From positions 79,431,001 through 79,495,000 of the forward strand of contig NC_069361.1 of NCBI RefSeq assembly GCF_021730395.1: a DNA stretch of 64,000 nt. Reading direction: 5' to 3'. The stretch comes from Mercenaria mercenaria (lineage: Eukaryota > Mollusca > Bivalvia > Venerida > Veneridae). Under the pieces are notes generated by a model, which saw only the letters and a program-made list of their open reading frames with translations, had not been told where the DNA came from and did no database searches. The translations under genes were made by a program, and so were the position numbers. The first letter of the stretch is position 1. Each line of letters opens with the position of its first letter. This document shows, piece by piece, positions 34,901 to 64,000 of this stretch.

Positions 34901-36369
34901 TTGTTTGTGTTTTTTGAGTTGGCTAAAGGCTGAAAGCCTTTTGACGAGTCCTTGCTGTTCAGCGATTCTCTAAATGGACCGAATAACACGTGAAGGGATG
35001 TAGTTCCATTAGATTTCTCAAACTTCAAACAGTTCACTGCATGAATGAAGTTAAGTTGTGTCAATTCCTTTTGCTATGACCAATATACGATGAAATCTGT
35101 CATATTTATGACTTGTAATTGTGCAATACTCGAATGTAACTCATTAAGTATAAATGTGCATTTTAAGAATTGCGCAGGCTTACAAAGCTTGGGTAACATC
35201 CAGCTAAAGACAAAAAAATAGTTCCACAGGGCTCCAGATAAGATGCGTATTAGCGTAAATTACGTATAGAAATAATGCAAATACCCATGTCTAATAATTT
35301 CTAAGCGTATAAAAACGTATATAAAATTACAGAAACGCACACAATGCTTTTTTAAAAACAAAATCTGAATTGTCTGGATGCATTAGGTAACATAGCCGAT
35401 CAGCCTTAATTCTCCCACATTGAACATGAACACGCATCGTATGATTTCTATAAACTTTGCGTGAGTTGAATTTTGCAGTCAGTAAACGGATAAATTATCG
35501 GAAGAAGAAGCTCTTACTGGTTTGTTTAGTTACTACTGATATTAAGAATGATTTTAATTCTTATTTTTCGAGAAATAAACAAATCGGCGAAACATTAAAT
35601 TGTATTTTCTTGTAGTTTTTGAAATCGAAAGTAGATCGTCTATGTATGGCTGCTTTCACGAAACGAAACAACTTTTTTATGAAAAGATTTAAATAAGAGG
35701 TAATTTAACCGTAAACTTCAATGTCAGATACTGCCAATTGCTGCTAAATGTCTTCGTATCATCACAATTTGTAAAATATATTGTTGAAACTGGAGAAAAG
35801 TGTAATCGTATCCGGATATAATATTTTGGGTAAATATCGAGCTGTGTTATGAAATATTAAGAAAAAAACTAAAAACAAACTGAAACTGGTAGACTATACC
35901 GTCAGTACATCAATCATTAGCCGACTCAGGTTCTTCAGGCCTTTGATCTTTACCCAGTTTTAGCTTGTTTAAAGGTCACGTCAGATACGAGATTATTGTG
36001 GAACGTTTTATAACAACTTTTTTCAAATCTGCAGAAATCTGTTGCGAAAGTTCATGGAGAAAAGTTGACAGAGCAGCAATAAATCTAATGCTGGTGCAAT
36101 CATCACAGGGAAACATGTCATGTTAAAAACAAATGCCCAGCTGTATCAGAAAATAAAAGGTTGCCCATGAGGGTTATTCTGTGCTTGTAAACATTATGTA
36201 GCTTTCCTGAAACTGCATGCATCTGGCATATGTAAATCTGGGCTCACTAATTTACAAATAAGATTTATGACCAATATTATCAAGATTCTCCACTGCAAGT
36301 TGCTGCAATTTTCCAGAGATTACCTTAGAAAGATAATCTCACAGTATTCCAACAGCCATTTTAAATGTC
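34901..36369. other. intergenic, no gene recognised
   Basis: AT-rich sequence between the convergent ZFPL1 and RyR genes. No ORF or repeat boundary could be supported. Confidence 0.55.
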
Positions 36370-36830
36370 AACATTCAAAGCTGCTTCTTCATTCATAGCT
36401 GGCCTGTCAGATGAACAGACACCATTCACAGCAGATCTGTCATTCAAAACAGCCTAGGTGGTTAAGTCAATCTTCATAGCAGGTCTCTATTGGTCCAATA
36501 GACATCTCCTTTAGCAGATCAAATATTTGCAGCAGGCCTGCTGCTCAAAAGCAGATCCCTCATTCATAGCAGGTCTGCCAGTCAAAAAGTTAACATTCAT
36601 AACAGCTGTGTCATTCATAGCAGGTTTCAGATAACACTCTTGGCAGATTAGTCATTTACAGCAGCCTGTCGGTGCAAAAGTCAATATTCAATGTAGACCT
36701 GCAAGACTGAAAGTCAATATTCATAGCAAATGTCATTCATGGAAGACCAGGCTGTACAAAAGTCAACATTCATGGCAGCTCCATTATTCATAGCAGGCCT
36801 GTTGGTCCAAGTCGAAACCAATAGCAGATG
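36370..36830 (+). repeat. highly degenerate minisatellite
   Basis: Phrases such as ATTCATAGCAGGTCTG, CAGGCCTGCTG, TCATTCATAGCAG and AAAAGTCAATATTCATAGCA recur every 35-50 bases over about 450 bp. Unit length and sequence drift strongly, so the array looks old. Confidence 0.65.
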
Positions 36831-37299
36831 AAATCATAGTGAATGGCTTTGGTGTGCATCCGTTCTTCAATTTTTTCGTTTTTGACAGAGACCTGAGGGA
36901 CAAACCTTACTTCTAGGCTGCAACTGTTCAATTTTTGTCTTGAAATAGGCCTCACTTCAGACTTCTCTAAGGGTCTAAAGGCCAAGATTTGGAGACCAGA
37001 GAGGATTTAATTGGCTCTTTCTAGGCACTATCTTTAAATACTGGTAGACAAATGGCAAAGCTGTATTCGGAAACTGATCTTTAAATGGAGTTTAGAGACA
37101 AATCCATAGTCTAATTGATTGAATCTGTGCTCCATCTTGATACTGACTAATGGCAAACTTGTATTTTGTGTCTGGTTTTAAAACTCACTTTTATGACCCT
37201 GGAACTGGTTTAGTGGAGAGAGAGTAAGCCGAGAATAAATTTGTTATGGTGTGTCTGGCAAATCTGTTTTTGATCAGTCCTATTTCTACCACTTTTTAT

Positions 37300-38420
37300 A
37301 TGACCGTCTCTGAATGAGTGGGGCGTATTGTGAATACCCTTGTCAGGCCGGTGGTCGGCGTCCAAAGCATGTCCACTCTCCAAGTTTTCATCCGATATTC
37401 ACCAAACTTGCGGAAAATGTCAATAAAACTGGCACCAGATCAGAAAGAAAATGCCTCTGTATATGTTATACCCTACCCCTAGGTATTCCATAAGAACCAT
37501 GGGCATGAACAGGAAAGTGCACTAACCCAATTCAATCATACATTTTTCACCTAAAATGCGCAGTTCGGTTTATGGATATCTAGTATATTGAACAAGCGAT
37601 GATTTATCTTCCATCGTGCATCAGTTACATTGTCTCAATATTCTATATTGCAAGGATGCTCCACTTATTTTATGCTTTAGTCAACGTTACAGAAAAACCT
37701 TGCGTTAACCTCCCTAATGAAGATCCGGTCTAAAGGTCACAGCAGTGTGAACATGTTAGGCGAAATGTCAACAAACAAAAACAGAATGCAAAATATTCAT
37801 AGTTATACAATAAAACTCGAAATGATGAATGAAATTCATCTTGGATATGAATTCGAATTTGAAATCATACATTGGTATACATCAGTTCTGCCTATATAAT
37901 TCATTTTGTACATTTATGTTGCATATACACATTTAGCGTACATGTGTAGTAAAATGACGACTGACATACATTATCCCATCAGCCAATCAGAACGATTTTG
38001 TAATCTAGACCGGAACTTCAAGCAATTTTTTTGTGTAACATTGAAAAACATATAAACTACATGTTGTTTTTCTTAGATTAGCAGTATTGAAGAAATGTGA
38101 CCGGTACACAATGGAATATAAAGTACCATTTGTTTAATATCCATAGTACACATTTACCGAACTGCGTGTTTTAGGGATGAAATGCGTGATTGAAATGGAT
38201 TAGTATATTTTCCCGTTCATGACCATGGTTCTTACAGAATACCTAGGGGTAGGTTATAACATGTACAGAGGCATTTTCTTTCTGGTCTGATGCCAGTGGT
38301 CAATAACCACCCAAATCGCCCCAGGCACTCTAGGATTATGGCCCTTGAATTAGGCCAAGTTCGATGACGGGCATATTTTGTGACAGTCTGGCACTCTTGT
38401 TCCATTTTATGAGTTAAGAG
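37300..38420. repeat. older repeat split by the hAT-like insertion
   Basis: TATATGACCGTCTCTGAATG, GGGGCGTATTGTG and GTCGGCGTCC at 37,300-37,360 resemble the CCCGTTT hairpin and GC-rich end of H2. On the other side of the insertion comes GGTCAATAACCACCC...GGCACTCTTGTTCC. The two parts appear to be halves of one element. Confidence 0.45.
37427..38298. mobile_element. hAT-like non-autonomous transposon, 872 bp
   Basis: Inverted arms of about 150 bp (37,430-37,585 and 38,143-38,297) share CTGGCAYCAGAYCAGAAAGA, GCCTCTGTAYATGTTATA, CCTACCCCTAGGTATTC and GCGCAGTTCGG or its CGCAGTTCGG counterpart. The outermost bases read (C/A)ACTGGCA. GTCAATAA at 37,419-37,426 is repeated exactly at 38,299-38,306, an 8-bp duplication as made by hAT elements. 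The interior has no transposase. Confidence 0.8.
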
Positions 38421-39661
38421 ATGTGTACATCAAAACAAAGTCAACGCTTTTATGTATGTAATGGTGGTTTTATTAAAAACATGAAGTTTTTAACTTCTAA
38501 AAACACTCCGAAATTAACAAGGTGTGTAAAATGTTTTTCGTTAAGAATGGAATTCCAATCCACCGTAAAAACCAGAAATAACGATCTTCCCTAACCTAAG
38601 AATTGAATAATAATATATCTGCAAACATTGCAATCAAGGCAAGCCAAGTTACTTGAACCAAAAACATGATTTTTTACAAAGTTAAAACATGATCTATTAA
38701 ATATATCATATTGTAGCACCAGTTCTCAAACTACCACACTGTTTCAACGTAATTTGGTAAAACTGATGAAAAATGATGACATGGTAAAAGAAACATTAAC
38801 TTCAATTTTTTTCAAAACGTAAAAAAGATTTCACAAACAAAAAAACAGAAACATCTACATCCAACTATTATAATACTGGAATAAATAAAGTATGCTATTT
38901 AAAAATCTATGATAAATATATAAATAAGGGTAAAAACAAAGAACAAAAAAAACACTTCTTTAACAATTAACATGTAATGAGTATTTACCAAAAAATATGG
39001 AGTACCCATCAAGAAAAAAATATTCTGATTATCTATTGCACATTATAGTCCTCCAAGCGTTGGAAATATGAAAAATAGGTACACACATTTCAATGTTCAC
39101 AAAAAACACAAAAATTGTGATATAAGTATGAGTCAGATTTTATCTTATAATAGATGAGATTCTAAAAAAATTGAATAATTTAACAAAATTGATACCCTAA
39201 ATGGGTAGCATATAATTCGCTATTGCTATTTGAAGGTAGGTAAAATTGTGTGCATAGTCAACCACACACAGAACTGGGGGGAGATATTCACACAAGAATC
39301 TACTAATTTTTTCATATATACACAGCACTTATTCCATATCGTTGTTCGTGTGGGTTGTTTTTTAATTATCTTAAATGTGCACATTTCTTTATTTCCTTTG
39401 ATTGACTAGCTACCACTATTTTCTCATATCAATAATTTAATTGCGATATTTCCAAATGTCATCCCACATTTTGATCTTTAATCATAGCACTAACATCACA
39501 ATATCTCCGTAGCCGCTGTTTGAATTAAAATATCACCACACTGGAAATATTTAAAGTCAAAGTCCGGTATAACTTTCCAATATTTAAATGCTGATACAAT
39601 CGTCATCTTATTAACATGCTTTTTAAAGCAATCAATTTGAAAGTCCCTGTTCCTGTTAATC
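38307..39661 (-). other. RyR 3' UTR and flanking DNA
   Basis: Very AT-rich. Candidate minus-strand AATAAA signals lie at 39,388-39,393 (about 270 bases after the stop codon) and at 38,469-38,474. I cannot tell which is used. No other gene is seen. Confidence 0.45.
39388..39393 (-). promoter_or_regulatory. candidate RyR poly(A) signal
   Basis: AATAAA on the minus strand, the first canonical copy after the stop codon at 39,662. Confidence 0.4.
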
Positions 39662-60994
<21,333 letters not shown>

Positions 60995-60999
60995 CTATA

Positions 61000-61980
61000 T
61001 AACATACAGTTGCTATTGTTACCATGGTACTGAACACATACCGGTAACTAATGGGCAGTTACTTTCTGTTGTTTTTTTTTTTCAATGTGACAAAAAAAAT
61101 TATTTCCGCTTCTGGGTTTCTTACCAATGTCAAAGACATCAAAGAGAGGCTCCCCCTGCAAACTAAAGACAGTCTTCTTGCAGGGAATATCATTCTCTTA
61201 TAAACAGGTAGAGTGAATCCAAGAATCAATGTCTAAAATCAAATGATCAGTGTGATTTTGAGTATAACATCACTATTAAAAAGATGCAGTAAAGTCACAT
61301 TTCTTCCTTGATAATTATAAACTTTTCCTCTTCTACCCTATCCCATCAACAAAATAAAATAGGTACAAAAATATTTAATTCATTATGCACTTAAGAAGTT
61401 TACTAAATCTACTGAAGTTTTTCCCTAAGTCTTCTGATACAGAATTATGCCTACAAAGCACAAAGTATATTACAATTGTAGAATGAGATAAGCTTTTTTT
61501 CATGTAAAAGTTATTTTGTAGATCTCTCATATATATATAACAATGATATTATCAATAACATTTTATGAATAACTATTGTAGATCAAACCATGCTGGTTAT
61601 GTTATATATTTAAGCAAAGTTCATTCAATGCAGATCTAAGCATTCATGTAATTATGTTCTGTTTTGACTAATTTGTCAACAAGTGACAAAAAACCTGTAC
61701 AACTTCAGCACTGGTGGGTTTGTTCTTTTGGTTTAGAAGGGATGACAGATGTTAAAAGGTCTTTTAATATTTACAAAGCCTACTCTAAAAACTTACTGGA
61801 GGTCTGGGTTTAGTTTGTGTTTAAATCTACATCATTTGAATGGGAAGGTTTTTAAATTTTGCAAAGGTAATGGAAAGAAGCAGAAAGCAATAAAAAAAAG
61901 CAAAAGTCAGAAAACATGCTAAGGAAATTTATAAATAAGGAAACAGAAGAAGCAGATATAAAATATTGTGCAAGAAAAAC
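61000..61980. other. RyR intron upstream of W1, no exon recognised
   Basis: The expected upstream exon (first EF-hand) was searched for and not found. The stretch holds AT-rich sequence only. Confidence 0.5.
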
Positions 61981-61984
61981 TAGA

Positions 61985-63890
61985 GCAATGTGATTAATAC
62001 CCCTAGACACCACTATGATACAGGGAAGCAAAATGTTGTGGTATGACCTTCAACCTTCAACTGTGACATTGGCTTTGGATCAAGTAACCTGGGTTGTGCA
62101 CTTTACATGTGGTCTGGATGAGGTTACTAATTCATCCTAAATGTATGAAAATCCTTCCAGTGGTTAAGAAGATTTGGAGCAAACATGAATTTAAGCAATT
62201 TTATCTTAGACATCTAAGTGTGGCCTTGAACTTAGTAACCTGGGTCATACACTCTGCACATTTTCTTGTTAAGGCGAACAACTGATGCTAGTCTTTTGAA
62301 AAGCGTTAAAGCAGTTTTAAACTTTAGACAAGAGCTGTCCGTAAGACAGCCAAGCTCGACTATTCGAAATATTGTCACAGAAGCAGGAAATTATTACCCA
62401 AAATGTTAAATATCAAAAGAGTTTTAAGTTCGAAAGGGGACATAATTTGATCAAAATACATATCAGAGTTATGGGACTTGATGCTATCAACTAGTTTTAT
62501 AACCCCGAAGAAACATGTTAGGTTTCAATTTAATATCTGCAATAGTTTTGGAGATAGTAACTTGCATGTAAACTTTAACCAGAATTTCTAAGTCCTAAAA
62601 AGGGGGCATAATTTGTTCAAAAAATGTTAAGAGTTATGGAACTTGACTAGTGAGGCTGGTAAATTGACCCAGAAAAGGAATAAATAAATTCAAAGCTATA
62701 TGCCTTTTGGTAATAGCTGTATGTTTCTTGCACAGCAAAACTTTAACCAGATTTTTTTAAGTCCAAAAGGGGCTAATTTGCCCAAAATACATGTCAGAGG
62801 TATGGGATTTGATTTATCAACAGTTTTATAACCCCGAAGGACACATGTGAAGTTTCAATACAATATCTGTATTAGTTTTGGAGAAAAGTAACTTGGCATG
62901 TAAAACTTTACCAGGATTTTTCTAAGTCCAAAACGGGGCATAATTTGCCCAAAATACATGTCAGAGTTATGAGATTTGACCCGTGAGGTAGGTAATTGAT
63001 TCTAAAAAAAAAAGAAAAAATAAGTTTCAAATCTATATGGCCTTTAGTAATAGCTGTATGTACTTTCACGCAAAAACTTTAAAACCCAAATTTCTAAGTC
63101 CAAAAAGGGGCATAATTTGGCCAAAAATGAAGGTCAGAGTTAGGGAACTTGGTGCTATCAACTAGTTTTAAACCCCGAAGACACATGTGAAGTTTCAATT
63201 CAATATCTGCATTAGTTTGGAGATAGTAACTTGCAAAGTAAAACTTTAACCAAAATTTTCTAAGTCCAAAGGGGGCATAATTTGCTCAAAATTTCAGTTT
63301 AGAGTTATGGAACTTGACCAGTGAGATTGGTAAATTGACCTAGAAAAAAGAATAAATAAGTTCAAAGCTATATGCCTTTAAATGATAGCTGTATGTACTT
63401 GCATGCAAAAACTTAACCAAGGTGTGACGCCGACGCCGACGCCAGGGTGAGTAGAATAGCTAGACTATTCTTCGAATAGTCGAGCTAACAATACTGAGTG
63501 GATGCAAAGTTATCCTATTTGACTTTTGACATACAAGTATGACCTTGACCTAGCACAAAGTGACCTGGGTTTGGCACTCTGCACACCAATTTTATTTGAG
63601 GTAAGCAACTGATTTTTAGTTTTTGAAAATCTTCCATATGGTTGAGACAATTTGGAACAGACATAAAGTTAAGCTTTTGGAACTTTGACCTATTTTGACC
63701 TTTACCTCAGACCTAGTGACCTGGGTTATCACCCTGCATGTCGTCTTGATGAGGTTAACAATTAATGCCAGTTTTAGGGAAATCTCCCCAGCGGTTTAAA
63801 AGATATGGAGCTGAAAAGATGGATGGAGAGACTAACGGACATGTGTGACTCCAATACAGCTCACATATACTTTGTATCTGGATGTATAAA
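61985..63890 (+). repeat. family T tandem-core element split by H7
   Basis: Left part: TATGACCTTCAACCTTCAAC, AGTAACCTGGGTTGTGCACT, TGGTTAAGAAGATTTGGAGC. Right part from 63,490: TTGACTTTTGACATACAAGT, ATGACCTTGACC, GTGACCTGGGTTATCACCCT and AAGATATGGAGCTGAAAAGA. The right end (CCAATACAGCTCACATATAC, TTTGTATCTGG) resembles the end of the 51,680 element. Confidence 0.6.
62328..63488 (+). mobile_element. HINE/pearl-like element (H7)
   Basis: Begins ACAAGAGCTGTCCGTAAGAC (hairpin GCTGTC-CGTAA-GACAGC), then subterminal GCTCGACTATTCGAA. Units of about 240 bp repeat AAGTCCAAAAGGGG, CATAATTTG, TGTCAGAGTTATGGGA, ACCCCGAAG-ACACATGT and GTTTCAATTCAATATCTGC. The end has GACGCCGACGCCGACGCCAG, then hairpin GACTATTC-TT-CGAATAGTC and GAGCTAA. 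Inserted in a family T array and antisense to RYR. Confidence 0.8.
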
Positions 63891-64000
63891 AAAACAAAAG
63901 TTAAAAAAAGGGAGGAAGCAAAATTGTGCTAAGAAAAATGTTAATCCACTCTGGTTGGAAGCAAAACATATCTAGTAGGAGTAATAAGAGTGCCTGCTTT

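Noticed and set aside
61132-61165. Possible upstream RyR exon on the minus strand (reads EPLFDVFDI between TTTGCAG and GTAAGA)
   Set aside because: It does not match the first EF-hand region of any RyR I know, and the splice phase needed for exon W1 gives a stop codon in it.

Overview
The window is animal nuclear DNA: AT-rich, with small exons in long introns, GT/AG splice sites and dense short interspersed elements. Two tRNA-headed SINEs, a third SINE-like element with a tail I associate with molluscan SINEs, and the mobile elements with tandem 140-160 bp cores all point to a bivalve mollusc. A heterodont clam is my guess and is not proven. No virus-like element, rRNA, true tRNA or CRISPR was seen.

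Layout. (1) 1-5,380: a degenerate ~50-bp tandem repeat split by a ~4.9 kb broken LINE on the minus strand (306-5,213). (2) 5,381-17,870: gene-poor DNA with a SINE-like element, several foldback MITEs, a (GACA)n tract and a G-rich quadruplex-type tract. (3) 17,871-18,342: coding exon of LYSET/TMEM251 (minus strand), followed by a 450-bp SINE. (4) 21,971-31,974: complete ZFPL1 gene (plus strand, six exons, 370 aa), with a long 3' UTR to about 34.9 kb. (5) 34.9-39.6 kb: intergenic DNA with a degenerate minisatellite and an 872-bp hAT-like element with an 8-bp target duplication. (6) 39,662-60,994: the last 19 exons of a ryanodine receptor gene (minus strand, 877 aa plus stop). They cover the second EF-hand, the divergent linker, all pore-forming helices, the GGGIGD filter and the C-terminal zinc-binding domain. 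The rest of the receptor lies beyond the right edge.

LYSET and ZFPL1 are both small Golgi membrane proteins and are transcribed divergently. The ryanodine receptor is the ER/SR calcium-release channel and converges with ZFPL1. I see no operon-like link among the three.

The most interesting layer is in the introns. At least seven non-autonomous elements share one plan: an ACAAGAG-type start with a small hairpin and a short subterminal repeat, then a tandem core of 140-240 bp units, often a GC-rich short-repeat tract, and finally a hairpin containing the complement of the subterminal repeat, ending in CTAA or similar. This resembles the Helentron-associated (HINE/pearl-like) plan. Several are nested in one another or hit by other transposons. 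All six intronic copies, and the fragment in the ZFPL1 3' UTR, lie antisense to their host gene. Several otherwise different cores share a ~40-bp module packed with AGGTCA-type half-sites. One copy carries a 1.8 kb TIR element with an exon-like gene fragment. Two related foldback elements sit 10 and 19 nt from RyR splice donors, and a 39-bp duplication copies the donor of the pore exon.
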